A DNA stretch of 64,000 nucleotides from Ophiura sarsii (GCA_035610835.1 CM069443.1:56375266-56439265); one strand, 5' to 3'; shown: positions 22,327-36,100, numbered from the stretch's first letter. Translations and numbers: made by a program. Notes: a model not told the origin generated them from the sequence alone.

Positions 22327-23308
22327 CACATAACTTTTCCCCCAATTTTTTTCTTGAATTCTTTTCTTGAAAATAATGCTTCAAATTTTAATTTCACATA
22401 TCAGCTTCATTCTCTTGCTTTAACTAGAGTAAAATTGTCACATACTAAAAAAAGTGATTTGTTTCTAGTAATACTAGTATGGCATCGTTAAAAATTATAT
22501 TTCACAGAGCCCGTCTTATGTTTTAAAAAATAAATAAAAAATACCACATTTCGCATAGCATATTTTACTTCAAAAAGGAAAGAAGAAAAAATCCCCGCAT
22601 TTTGCATAGCCTTTTCAGGTTTCTTCTGAGACAAACTTGGTTTTTCCCCTTACATGTGATGATGTGAGACATTTAATCATGCTTTTCCCTCTATGTTAGA
22701 TTACCAGTTGCCACCTGCACCTGTATTTGTTAAAAGGGGGCTTATACATTTGAGGAATCAAAACAGATAGAGAACAAACCATTGCATATAAGGTTTCATT
22801 TGATGATAACAACCTCGACACCCTCTACTTTGAGTACTGTATTAAATTTGCAATAAGGTCCCTAAGAAAAGGGGTTGAGGTTCATGTTCAAATGAAATTT
22901 ATCCTAGTTGCTATGGCTCCCTCCGGATATAAGAAAGTTGATGTCACCTCATTGGTTAAAAGTCCATCTCGTCTTACGAATTACATAATCATCGCCATTC
23001 GTTTTGAATATGCATAGGCCCTATTTGATTCTCAAGTCCCGCCTCTAAAAGGGTATTATAGATGGCGCTATTTAATAGCACCGTCATAGAAAGCTGTAGG
23101 ATTCTGTGAGCACTGTACTGCATCGTTTCAGTGGGAATATGATGTTATTGTGCCGTTCGTTAGCTTAAATAATGTATGCTGTTTTGTTGGTAAAATACTT
23201 GCATATATTTTCTTATTACAGATAAATAGGGCCTACACAGACAATAATAATTATGATGTACTGTATGATATTTATTAAACTCAAATTAAACATTGGTACA
23301 GTGACAAC

Positions 23309-23870
23309 CAGGGCTCGCGTTCTTGCGCGTCCTCGCGTCCTAGGACCCCTTATTTTCTTGTTGGACGATAATGGACGCGTAAGTTTACATATTGAACTTC
23401 ACTAACGGGTCCCAATCGAAAATAAAGGGACCCCTTAAATCTGACGATGTATGGACGTGGACATTCTGAAAATTGTCAATCTCCATCCTGTGCCTACATT
23501 TTAAATTGATTAATGTCCGTAAAAGATAAATACAATGCAAATCCTGTATTTTTAAAAGTTGTTAAACACACTAAATCGCTTCCGAATTGCTTCCGCAAAA
23601 GTTTCAAGCGATTTCCAAAACATTCTAAGTATCTTCTACTGATTAACATGGACACGACATAGGTATATGAGTTACATGATCTTACGCTAGTGTGCGTATC
23701 TGTGTTAGCGACTGTTTGTCTCTAAAAACATTGTGACCATTTTCAAAGGCTCAAACTTCAGGACCCCTTATATTTCTGGGGGACCCCTTAAATTTAGTTT
23801 TTGCAGTCCTTACAGGGTCCTGAAAAATGCAAATGGGACTCCTCACATTTTTGAGCCAGTGCTACCCCTG
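23309..23870. mobile_element. hAT-like MITE, 562 bp, perfect 8-bp target duplication
   Basis: Starts CAGGGCTCGCG and ends GCTACCCCTG. The flanks gtgacaac (23301-23308 and 23871-23878) are identical. Inside, 'ggaccccttat' is repeated several times. Confidence 0.85.
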
Positions 23871-23981
23871 GTGACAACACAATTTCGTCTATGGCTCTTG
23901 GTTTGAACACGAGGTTAGTTGGAACATTGAGATTTCTTTCAGGCATAACAATTGAAACTATTCCCTCAAGTGTACCTATAG

Positions 23982-24268
23982 CAGTGGTTCTCAACCTTTT
24001 TGCCCTACGACCCCTTTTTACATTCCTGGTCAGTACCGTGACCCCCCAAAAAAGATGAAGAAAAAAAACCACCAGCCGAATATCATAAATGAAATTGCTT
24101 AGTTAAATTTTGCATATTTGAACGTTTCTTTGGGTTTTTTCTAAGCTTTTTAAAAGCGAAATGTAACACGGTTTCCCCAAAACTTATATTTATGAGCCCT
24201 TCATGACCCCCTGATAAACCCCAAACGACCCCATGTTGGTCACGACCCCTGCCGGTTGAGATCCCCTG
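23982..24268. mobile_element. hAT-like MITE (CAGTGGTTCTCAAC ends)
   Basis: Ends CAGTGGTTCTCAACC and GGTTGAGATCCCCTG, the classic hAT/Charlie-type termini. Flanks acctatag and cactatag agree in 6 of 8 positions. No transposase. Confidence 0.8.
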
Positions 24269-24356
24269 CACTATAGTCTATCCATCAGTTCCGAAATTGG
24301 CAGAAACATTCGGTTTCATCTCTCCACGGGTAAAAGAAATCCAAGCGTACGCGAGC

Positions 24357-24381
24357 CAGTGGCGGCACCAGCATCATAAAT

Positions 24382-24426
<45 letters not shown>

Positions 24427-24470
24427 TGGGGGGGGGGGGGGTGAGAGAAACAATTTAGGGGGGGGGGGGC
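24357..24470. mobile_element. Truncated hAT-like MITE with long poly-G
   Basis: Its left end CAGTGGCGGCACCAGC matches the intact copy at 25678. It is followed by a G run of more than 40 bases from 24381 and further G tracts to 24470; the right end is missing. Confidence 0.7.
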
Positions 24471-24865
24471 AAGAATTAAAAACTAATTTGGTAAGCAAAT
24501 GGTAACCTGGAAATCAGATATATTCATAATGACGCTCTTCTAAAGTGCTCAACAAAAGAAAGTCGTACACTTTGTTTAGAACAATTAAATAACTTTTGAT
24601 CGTTTCTTTACCAAACAGGCGAGATAGACATTTGGATGAATCTTTTAGGCACATTTTGATACCAAACATAACACCATAAACCGTGATTAGCGCCATTTAA
24701 AGAAAATTAGTCACTTTTCGAAAGTCACATTTTCAATTACTACACGGGAGGAAAATGGTTGTGTGCGAGGTTTACCCCGTGTGCGACACTGTTATTAACC
24801 AGGATTGACCGGCGGGCAATCGATCACACTGTGCAGCCGTGTACACTACCCTGCGCTGTACACTT

Positions 24866-24997
24866 AGAGCGTGTTTCTGCTGGGGAAGAAACCGCTAATA
24901 AACGCTAAGTTTGCCCAGCATAAACAGGCAAAACCCGGCAACAATCGGCAATAAACGGCAATAATCTTTTTGCAGTGCCCCAGCAGAAACACGCTCT
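24866..24997. mobile_element. 132-bp MITE, AGAGCGTGTTTCTGCTGGGG ends
   Basis: A perfect 20-bp inverted repeat at both ends. The interior repeats 'ggcaataa' and 'cggcaa'. Related sequence occurs at 62729-63262. Confidence 0.85.
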
Positions 24998-25070
24998 TAG
25001 CTTAGTGAGCGGGGATATTTGATTCCGAACATAAAAGGCATTTTGTGCTATTAACAATTGGTGTTTTCTT

Positions 25071-25380
25071 CCAGGGGAGGGGGGCGGTACTCACGTAGTA
25101 AGGCATACGGGGACGTGCCGCTCCAGTGGGTCGTTTTTTCATGAGACATCCTTAGCCATGGGTAGGCTTTTTAACTGAAAAATCCTTAGACATGGGTCCT
25201 GTTTGTCTATTTTCGCGAAAAATTGCCAAAATTAGGTATATTTTCGCGAAAATTTGGTCTAAATGAAGCAAAATCCCTAAAAATGGGTACCGATTTTTCC
25301 AAAATCACCCTTAGAAATGGGTAGGGGTTTTGAATCTCCAGCGGCACACTCCGACCAAACCAAATCCGAGTACCCCCCGG
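25071..25380. mobile_element. MITE with GGGGGCGGTACTC / GAGTACCCCCC ends
   Basis: Inserted inside the foldback element. The 13-mer ggtgttttcttcc is present on both sides (25060-25072 and 25379-25391), marking a target duplication of roughly 9-13 bp. The interior repeats 'cttag[ac][ca]atgggta'. It resembles the element at 50661-51003. Confidence 0.75.
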
Positions 25381-25677
25381 TGTTTTCTTCCGCGTAGTGT
25401 ATTGAAAATGTGACTTTTGAAAAGTGACTAATTTTCTATAAATGGTGCTAATTATGATTTATCTTTGTTGTTAGGTGTTAAGTATGGTATCAAAAGGTGC
25501 CTAAAAGATTCATCCAAATGTCTATCTTGCCTGTTTGGTAATAAAATAATCTAAAGTTTCTTACAATGACCTAAACAAAGTGTACGACTTTCTTTTGTTG
25601 AGCACTTCATAATAGTTTATACTGAATGCCTGAGAGTATGATCACAAACTATGCGTCGAATGGAATGGAATAAATCC

Positions 25678-26016
25678 CAGTGGCGGCACCAGCCTCATAA
25701 TTTTATGCCTTTTTTACGCTTAAATGGTCAAATTTGGTCTAATACTAACTAATGTAGTATGAAAATGTGCGCTTGCGTGCAAAATTTAGCTGTTTATGCT
25801 ACAATTGACAAAATTGGGTCTAATTTAACCTAATTAAGTAAGAAAATGTGCGCGCAGCGCGAAAAAAATTGCCTTTTTATGCTTAAACTTTCTATTTTTT
25901 TCTTATTTTAAAAAATTAGAAAAATGTTGGGGGGGGGGGCAAACTGGGGGGGGGGCAAGATTTTTTTCGGGGGGGGGGGGGAAATGCCCCCCATGCCCCC
26001 CGTGGTGCCGCCACTG
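25678..26016. mobile_element. hAT-like MITE, perfect 8-bp target duplication
   Basis: Ends CAGTGGCGGCACCAGCC and GTGGTGCCGCCACTG; flanks ataaatcc identical (25670-25677 and 26017-26024). Several poly-G tracts near the right end (25930-25980). Confidence 0.88.
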
Positions 26017-26397
26017 ATAAATCCCAATTGGGCCAAGTGATTTTACTATGATATGAACAAACAATAGGCATTCAATTGTTTTAATTCGCTGTAGGCCTAT
26101 CTTATCATACGCTATAGCTAGCCATGACATCTCTCTTGTAAATCTATCACATGGTTGAAATAAGGCCTATCATGATATAATTTATATTTCACACTCTGCT
26201 CTGCTATTTACTGAAGATAGTCACTAAAAACCCGCCCGAATGCCCGACCCTGTATACCCGAGATGTTCACAATAGTAGAACAGGGGATTCTGTTTTGTCA
26301 TCGCTTTTACTTAGCACTTACTAAAAAAAATCGGGGATTTTTGGCGAATATGCAACACTTTTAGAAATGTTCAAAACATGCAAAACAAAAAATGTCC

Positions 26398-26470
26398 TAA
26401 GGGACCGTTCATTATTTCTACCGGAGGGTGATGGGGGAGGGTAGCTGGAAGAAAGCAACAAAAAACCACC
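26398..26470 (+). mobile_element. Left end of a GGGACCGTTCATTATTT-type element
   Basis: 'gggaccgttcattatttcta' matches the ends of the complete element at 46108-46710. No matching right end is found nearby. Confidence 0.55.
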
Positions 26471-27006
26471 ATCATGTCTTCTTTTCTTGATATAATCTAT
26501 AGTATTTCTTTGATTAATTTAATGTTTTTGAAATGATCCATGCTTTAAATTCAAACATTTGGCAAATTACACTTTTCATACGAAATGATTGCGACGATTC
26601 AATGTAATACAGGTTTTGTATGCTAGTGATTCATAAACACGTTTTCACTCCACATTTTAAGCAATACCGTATATTAATTTGCTAGCAGTAGAATGTGAAA
26701 CGGTACGGCATAGTAGGCCTACTGTTTTATGTTAAGCCAACATTATAATAATTAACATGATACTTAAATAATATGACACAATAGCACGACTCTCAAACAA
26801 CGCAATGGAAAACATCTTCTTTTGAACCGATTATTTATGGTCGACTATGTTAGTTATATTAATTTTATCCATGCATCGATTGCATAGAAAAATGTATTTA
26901 TTCCGGGTCTTACTTATGTACGCTTCATCGACTCATAATGCAACGATCCGCTCATCTCTGCCATTTGTTTTTATTGGGTATTAATTAACGGTTTGAGTGA
27001 CACTGG

Positions 27007-27019
27007 TATATATTTGCAT
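27007..27019 (+). promoter_or_regulatory. TATA-like box overlapping an octamer (ATTTGCAT)
   Basis: TATATA (27007-27012) overlaps a perfect octamer ATTTGCAT (27012-27019), the binding word of POU factors. It lies about 60 bases before the start codon of the SRCR-WSC-CCP gene, a position consistent with a core promoter and a short 5' leader. Confidence 0.4.
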
Positions 27020-27067
27020 CCTAAAAGCGCTCTTTATGCATAAAATCAACAAGTGACATCAGAAAAA

Positions 27068-27119
27068 ATGGACATTCTTATGGGAATCTATGTTTTACTT
27101 GGAATTTTAACGTGTGGAG
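27068..27119 (+). CDS. Exon 1: signal peptide
   Basis: Encodes MDILMGIYVLLGILTCG plus one base. A hydrophobic core follows the start, and the donor GAG|gtaggt is strong. The short leader downstream of a TATA-like box supports this as the first coding exon. Confidence 0.75.
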
Positions 27120-30100
27120 GTAGGTTTTTTTACTAAATTGTTTATGTTACTGATGTTTTAAGCCGGATATTATTAGTATAATAACATACAATATTAACAT
27201 GTTTGCATTTAATATAGTGTATGGCATTTACCATTGAACCACGCCTAAGCGATCAAGTCAATAATGTTGGTTTATAAGGTCATTTCATATTAGTCAATAA
27301 AAGTATGGCCGACCGATGAAGCCCCATGCATACATGGAGAAACACAATTTCGGAGTAGGCCTAGATGATTTTGCTGTTTGATATTGAAAAATTATGTCGA
27401 CATTTGTGTGTTATATTTTGTTTTAGTTCTTAAAACGTAACAAAACACTGTATTTCGTTCATTATTATTCATATATTTACAGTTATGTTTCTTTGCGCAG
27501 CATTCCTTTGAGCACCGATATGGACCTCTACGGAAAGACCAAATTCCAATAATGTTTATCAAACTATAGTACCAAGCAGTTCCAAAAACAGTCATTTGTG
27601 CAATTTGCAACAATTATTGCGGATCAAATGATCACTTTTGCGTTTCGTAATAATTGTTGCATATACGACCAGCAAGTTATTGTTTAGCTGCGACCAGTGG
27701 AAATATGCGATGTACATGTACATGTATAATGTATTTTGCAGGACCAATGATTAATTTATACATGTAGTTATTTTTGAAATTACCTCCAATTGATGAGAAC
27801 AAATATCTTCTATGTAGCCACATTAATTTTGTAAAGTTTTTTTAAGCCGCCCCATCACAAACAATGCAAATGAAATACACTGTGACTGAATGGAATCCGA
27901 AATGAATATGAATCAAACATCGAAATAACACTATACGTTAATAGTGTTTTACCATATTAGTTATTGACTATTAACATTGTTTTATCATGGCAGGTAATAT
28001 ATTACCTGCCATGGTTTTATGCTATAGGTTGTTCCGATGAAACTCTCCCTTTAAATGATGATGATTTTTATACTGCCAATATTTGATGTATTTTGTACAT
28101 CGTATTTGAAACGTGCATGGGCTGCACATATAGCCATTGTTGTGATTCTTAATGCCATACTTCTTTATATTGTATATCATTTTACTCTTATACTCTTACT
28201 CTTAGTCTTAGTGTTAATATAATTTTACTCTTCTTGTTATGTGAATTGTATCTTCTGGACGCATTCGCCGAGTTGGCAGATGCCACTGTTATAAAAGTGT
28301 ATGTCCGAATAAATAAATACATAAATAAATATTGAGTATTTTCATACGTATCGGACATTGCATTATTAATCATGTTAATTATTGCACAAAGTGTTAGTTG
28401 CAGTCAGTGTCTAGTTAACGTCCTGAACTAAGGCACAATGTTAATGCTCTAAACGTCTCCAATGTACACTAGCAACCAAAAGTATATAGGACACCTTGCA
28501 AGCTGCAAATTGAGAGAAAACACTGGGAATCCATTTAAAGGTAGATGTTCCGATTTTCAACTTGAAGTTTTCTATTCTACATGAAAGATCATCCTTAAAA
28601 AAGTCGTGTTCCAAAGTTTGAGTTGCATAGCTCTAATGGTTCTTATTTTAGACGCACAAGATGCTGTGAACTGTACCCATTGAGTAGTACACAAACTATA
28701 TCGGTGGTTACCACCATTCGCGGTAATTCGAAGTTATTTCATCGATTTCTCCGTAATTATACCGATTTAGGCCGTCAAATTTCAATATGATGATGAGAAA
28801 AATACGAGCTTTCATATGATATGAAAATCTCCGTATGTTTGAAATAATTCTGTGTTACGAAAATGTGATCGGGTCATCTACCTTTAACTGCTATGTTTAG
28901 CTTTCGTATTCTAGGGTTATAGAATTAATGGAAAGTTCTTAAAAGTTTGTCTGAATAAATTTGAGTTATTCTTGAGACATTATTATTTAGAAGGAAATTT
29001 AGAGTCAACTTAGCTTGACAAAAATGTTATGATGAAATGAAAAGAACTGTGGATTGTGCCCAGTGCTATGAGAAAGTACAGATAATTTGGATGGTTTCCA
29101 TTTTAATATGAAAGTAAATTAGGTGTCAAAATAAAACTAATTTCCATCCCAAATATCTTACTTGGATGAATAAAAAGTTCAAGTGTCAATAATTATGTGA
29201 GAGATTAAAGACTAGTGACAATATTGGGATTTGTTTTCCATTGACATACAATCGCTATAAACACAAAAAAGACTATTATTGACGACCATTTATGGTTAAG
29301 TGGTGTTACATCATTTGAAATTGTGGGTAATTACAAAAGCAAAATCTGCTGCCAACAAACATTATGTATAACTGATTTTAATTAAAAAATGCCAAAATAA
29401 AAATGTCTTATTTATATATCTAGTAGAATCAAACAAAATCCATTTTATTACCATACACGTAATACTATAAACGTTGTATAAACCGCTGATTATTCAAATA
29501 CCCTGCCTAAAACAGCTGTTTTAATATTCACATCTTGTTCAAGAAGGTACTCGTGAGTTGTCTAAAGCTTTTGAGCAACCCCTTTTTTGTTGCATATCAT
29601 CTTAAATTGGAATTTAACTTTATTCATTTACGCTTTAACACTTTCCACGCGGCACCGTCTGCAGACGACAGTTCCAAAATGTCAAAGAATATTTGAAAAA
29701 TATCAACAATTATGAAATTTGATCACCATATTTGGAATCACAATGAGGAATGAATTAAAATAAGTACAAACATTCCTAGTATTGGTTCATCTATTTCTTG
29801 AGATAGGCTTTGTAAGTTGGAAAATATTTCTGAAAAATCTGTTTTGAATATGGTAAACCTTATAGCCGCGTGGACAGTATTAAGCTTTACATGAATTACA
29901 TTGGAACCCGCGCATTGGAATCGAAATAGAATAATGAGCAAGAGGAAAATAAACTTGAATTGTATATCACAACGTTAATTGGACAAATGAATGGAATCCG
30001 AAATAAATGGAAATCATACATCGACTTTACGTTGACGCAATTAATTTATTCGCAATATAATTGCAGTAGGCCCTAATTCCTCCGAACGTGACGCTGCAAT

Positions 30101-33100
30101 TCACACCAATTTTTGCAATTAAAATGATGAATATAACAATGTGATGTCTGTGGTGTAAATATCAGTCTGAGAGTTATAATGTTATGTTGTTGATATAAAA
30201 TGTCAATATATAACAATAATTATTTTAGCCGTATTCCATACACCATGAAACTCTTGGCTATGTTTTTTTAAAATTTTAAGTTGAAATATGCATATGAACT
30301 CTGATTTATTATTATTGACAACCATTTCTGGTTAGACTAGCCATTGAATAGAGTTCTCAATACCGTAAACGGTAGAGCTTATACAAATTCAGAGGTAGAC
30401 CTTCCGGAATATCATCGCTACTCTTGAGTTTCATGGACAATCCCATACGGTCATTTTGTCCAATCTTCAGGCGATTGATAGTGAGAATACACAATCAATG
30501 GTGTTTTAAACCAGCGGTCAAAGCAACATTATATTCCAAAAGAGGTCAATACATCAAAAGATACATCAAAGAGTGCTCAACTATAAATCAGGAGCGTAAT
30601 AATTATTATTGACAACCATTTCTGGTTAGACTTGCCATTGAATAGAGTGCTCAAAATCGTAAATGTAGAGCTTATGCAAATTCAGAGGTATAGACCTTCT
30701 GATTTGAACTATTGAACTATGATTTAGATTAGTAGATACCGTGAGAATTCTAAACATTTTACTTTGATACTTTTGTAAAATATGGTCTAACGCTCTAAGC
30801 CTCCAACGCCTGAGATGAGACCGTATTATTGTATTTGCTACACTGCAAAGACTACAGAACAGACGCTTCACACATTACAACGTGTTCTACATACGTTCAG
30901 GATGTGTCGGAAGCGTCCAAATGTAACAGATATAGAACATGTTCACATGTGTTCAATATGTACATATATTCTGTAGATGTTCTAATGTGTTCTGTTGGTG
31001 TTCTAGATTTTTTGACGTATCACCATGTGTTCTGCATGTGTTCAAGGGCCATTTCTAGAACACATCAAGAACACATCTGTAACGGCCAGGAACATGTTCT
31101 TAATCTGCTACATTTTTTGAACACGTCCAGACGCGTTCTTGACATGTTCTTGACGTGTTCTCTACGCGTCGATGTGTTCTGTAGTTTTTGCAGTGTAGTC
31201 AAATATTTGCGTACAATCCGAAGAATACTTGTTCGAATCCGGCTGTCCTCAAATGAACGATATATTTGTTTGGGGTTACCGGGCATGCTATGTAATGTAG
31301 CCATAAACTCTACAACAACGATGAAGCATAATTCGACTAACTATTTATTTTCCTATCCCTGTATACAGAATGTCAAAATTTGCGTCTAGTTGGCGGGCCA
31401 CTTGAAGCTCCCAATGTGGGCCGAGTGGAAATATCAATAGACGGACTCTGGCATGAGGTCTGCTATCGAGGAGACAATACTACATCAGATAGAACTTGGA
31501 ATATTCAGAATGTGATGGTTACATGTCGGCAGATGGGCTATCCTGGTGCTGGGCTGGCAGAAGGAGAGGATGGACGATTTGGAAACGGGAGATTGGGGCG
31601 ATCTGTGGACAATTTTCAATGCAATGGAGGTGAATGAATTGAGTATAGACCATAGATTTAAGATGTATATTCTGTGGTAGGCCTATAGACTGTGAATTTG
31701 TTTTAAACAATTGCTGTTTCATTTTTAAACCAATATTTAGCACCTTTAGCATAGAATACAATCTTGTTTGTGGAAATTAAATGGTTAGGCCCAAGGTATC
31801 ATTGCAAGGATCATTAAAGAGAACTACATACCCGGGACTACATATAGTTCTTTTTCAAATAGTTTTATTTCATTTCAATAAATAAATTCATAAAATTTAA
31901 TAAATAAATAAATAATATTTCGATAAATTTCTTTGAGTCCATAAATGAAATAGCTCATTATTCCTCCTGACATGTCACCCCATCCTGAACCCCCCATAGA
32001 CAGATAGGCGAGATATGGAGCCATTCTTCAACAGGTATCTTCTATGTCCTAACAACTCAGGTACCGCAGTGTTATTAAACATATAAAGGTAGCATTCATG
32101 TTCTCATCTATGAAGATAGGTCCAATCAAAGTTCCATCACCAAAGATTCCGGCCCGAACAATCAGTTGCTGTCTGATTGTGGGCGGTCATTAGTTTAAGG
32201 TCCTGTCACACCATAGCCTTGATCAGGCTTTCTAAAATTTGTATCGGGTTGTAGTAGTCCGGGCTAGTATTATATACCAAACTCCTTGTGCATACTGATA
32301 TTAATAAATAATAACAAGTCCTACAAGCTTATTTATTTAGTGCGATAAACTAGCATCCAAACTGCCGCCTCCTTTACTGGCCCACCAATTACTCACTGAA
32401 CACGCCGGGCGAAGCCCGGTGTTAAAACTGGGGAGTGATCGCCATTGACTACCATCGCGGGAGAACGAAGTTCGACTGAGGCCGCTTGCATAGCTCTCAG
32501 TTCGTAAATCCTATGTCACTTGTCTTAGCACGCTGTGTTCAGCTTAATAGAGAAGGGGGGATTTTTGGGTGGGATTTCCGTGTTACAGTGTCAGCGCCAG
32601 ATGGTTACGGACTGCGTCATTTTAAATAATTTTAGAAGCCTGGTCAAGGCTAGTCACACCACGGCGTATCGCCTGCACCGTATGCCAACGTATGCGAAAT
32701 ATCGACAAATACGTTGGTGTACGTTTTGGTGTACGCTGATATAAGTTAGGGGTAAGTTGGGGATACGTCGTTTACATTAAGAGCACGCTGTGATACGCTG
32801 TGAAAATTTGGAACACGTCGAGCCCGCGAAAAATTATTGAGCATGTTCAAAATTTCTCGACGTACTCAACGTGTGCTTAATACGTTCTTCATAAGTTCCC
32901 GATAGGTTCGTGGTACGTTAGCAGTCTGGGATTTTTTCCAGGGGGGGGCGGGGGCAAAGGATATTTTTTCCTGGTGAACTGGGGGGGGGGGGGGGGGAAT
33001 TGTCACAAAATTTCGCACGGTCACAAAAAATCGCCCTCCCCCATTTTTCCTGGTGGGTAGGTTTGAATTTCCTGCTGAGCACCTTCAGGGGGGGGGGGGG

Positions 33101-36100
33101 GGGGGGGGCACTGTCACAGTGCCCCCTGCCCCCCGGCTGTTACGCCACTTAACGTTAGACATACGTTTACATACGCTGGCATACGTTTTATTCGTAAGTT
33201 ATCGGTTGGACCTATAGATTTATCCTTCTAGATATTTTAATAGTTATCATCTAGGCTGCGTTTACTTGAACTAGCAACACTTGACCCGCCGTGTACGAAA
33301 CTCAATTTCTGCAGCGGCATAAGTCACATGTTCGTTGTACGCCGAGGATACGCTGAGGATACGTCGAACACGGCAGACATACGCTACGAATACATTAAGC
33401 ATACGTTGGTCATACGCTCGCATACGTTGTGATACACTGTCATAAGTTTGTTATAAGTTAGTCATACGCTGTCAATGCGTTAGTCATACGCTATGTATAC
33501 GTTCAATACGCTATGAATACGCTATGGATACGTCCATTCCATCACCGATGTCGACTTTTCCTACGCTATTCGTTGGGAAGTTTGACGTTCTTGGACGTTC
33601 TTGGACTCTGACAATTTTCGAGCTATTTTTTGAATACGTCGGCATACGTTCAGTTCACGTTCAGGCCATACGCCATGGTGTGACAGGGCCTTTAGTCTAG
33701 AGGAAGGGTTATAACCTGTGTGCATATTGGCTGATGACACTGGTGTTCACTCTGAGCACTATGAAAACATCATGCATACATCTTTCCCAGCTCTAGCCAC
33801 TGTGCATATTGGACTCTCCTTGGAAAGTCTGCAGCCAGAAGATCCACTTAAAATGAACCATTGTCTAACGAGAGCGCTCTATTTACCAGTGTCGGTCGAA
33901 CAGCTGACGAATAAGCACCGTACACCCAATGCGAAAATATCACGCAGCGAATGCTCAACGTATACATAGTGTATTGATCACTTCGTTGTCACCAGCTCAA
34001 CATTTTGAACATGCTCAAAAAATATCCTATACACCAGCGCACCTCTACGAACCCCTAACGGATACAACGTAGGCCTATGCCAAATATGTCACGAACAAAT
34101 GAAAACTTACAGGAAAGTAAACCCAAATTTTCAAACTCGTCGGGCACACGTTACCTTGTCGCAACATGGTCTTAATCCAGTGATCACTTGATCACTGAAA
34201 TCAGTGTTTTGGTTTACGACTCATAACTTTGTGTTAATATTCAGTCAATCTTCACGTGTAATATCTCATAGTAAAGTTAAGAATTTTATCAACAAATGTA
34301 TAATTTAAATTTTTCATGCTGGAGCTTAATTTTTGGAATTAAGAACGTATTCATTACCTCGTAAGTTCCTTTTTGTTGTTAACCGTATGTCACGTGCGAA
34401 TGACAAACTTACGAATGTAACCCACATTTCCAACACGTCTGGCACGCGTTAGCTCTATTTGCTAAATGTGACGGGGACTTTTAGATTATAGATGACATGG
34501 TTACAAACTGTACACAGTTAAAGCATGCAAAGCTAGTCTGCAACACACATCCCTAAGAGAGGAATTATTTTCAAGACGCCCTCGTTTGACTTGCGTGTTG
34601 CTTTACTTTAAAAAAAAAAGTGATTCTAAGCGGATTCGAACCAGCAGCAGCACAGCAATCTTTGCATTCATAGACAGCGCTCTTATCGATTGAGCTACGG
34701 AGGGAACTGCCAGAGGAGCGCAAGATTATAATCTATAGGTATTACATTCTCAAAATCGATTACTGGTGTCACTATAATAGACGATTTAGTTAGCCGATTT
34801 TAACGATCTATACACGATCTATAATTTCTAAGGGATGTGAACATGGTGAATAACCCCCCAATAGTCATCTTCCAAGAGGATTACATCAGAAGGGATCATC
34901 TTAAAAAAAGGTGAAATAAAGGCTCAAAAGATGACTACACTGGTAATCTACCAATGAATTATTCTTGTGTTGGACAATCATATTCATCATGTTTCATGTT
35001 GTGGATAATCTTGTTTCAGTATCTATCAAACCAAACATTGTATTGCTAAAAAGACTTAGGATAACAAATTGCTTCACAAATTGTTGATGGAATACATATT
35101 CGTTGCTTTTTAGATGAGAACAACATATTGCAATGCTCACATGATGAACCTCTGGATGTCAGCTGTGCATCTGGAGATACAGCCTATGCGACATGTGCAG
35201 GTATAAGGAATTTTAATTACTAAGTGTTCATTATTATGCTTCATCTTTTTACCCCTATCTTCCTTTTCTGATGTTTTCATAAGCTACTGAACACATTCCT
35301 TGTCTGTTGGAAGGTATGCCAGTCGTATATCACAATCTGACACTTTCAATAGTAGGCCTACTTAATACAAATATAAATACATATCAATGGATCAAGCGGA
35401 CTAGTCCTGCTGAATTAGTGACATTAGTAATGTAACTTTAGGGAAACATATCTGACAACCTATATCTTCACCGAATTTAGTTTCTTAGCAATCTGTAAAA
35501 CAAGATAAGTATCTCTATATTATTACATAATAAAAGTCTATGATGTTTATAAAACCCAAATTGAATTACAGTAACATTGCATTTTCAGTCATTGACATGC
35601 ATCGATTGAAAACTATACGTTATCTTAATGATTTTTATCTCTACCATGTCTACAGTGCCTGGTTATCTTGGGTGTTTTGTCGACCAACTACCACGCGCAA
35701 TGCCTTATGGGGAGCTTGAAGATCCGGAAGAGATGAGCATTACCAAATGCATTGACAATTGCAGAAACACAGTACACAAGAACGGTGTCCCAAGATACGC
35801 CGCGGTACAAGACGGCCGTCAATGTTTTTGCGGTATGAACGGTGCAGAGTATGACGTGCATGGGAAAGCCCCTGAGGCAGACTGCTCTGTATTGGAATGT
35901 CCAGGGGATGTAAATCAGGCTTGTGGTTCAATATGGAAGATGGCTGTCTACGACTGTGAGTAAACTCATTTTTAGAGCAACGTAGCCTATAACAATTAGT
36001 ACTTTGTTTCAGGACGATGTAATACTTGTTATAATCATTGGACTATAACCAATTTAGTACCAATGTAAAGCCCAATTAATTATTACAATATCCTGAAAAT

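Larger units (their letters stand above)
24543..25607. mobile_element. Long foldback element with about 230-bp inverted arms
   Basis: The left arm (24543 to about 24760, starting AAGTGCTCAACAAAAGAAAG) is mirrored by 25385-25607. The middle holds two other elements (24866-24997 and 25071-25380), so this is a nest. No transposase gene is seen. Confidence 0.8.

Noticed and set aside
24316..24498. Open frame with poly-Pro on the minus strand (also 15621, 16046, 33090 regions)
   Set aside because: Created by poly-G/poly-C tracts in MITEs.
30829..31389. 186-codon frame ending in the SRCR exon
   Set aside because: Most of it is translation of the TGTTC foldback element and it runs out of the SRCR frame.
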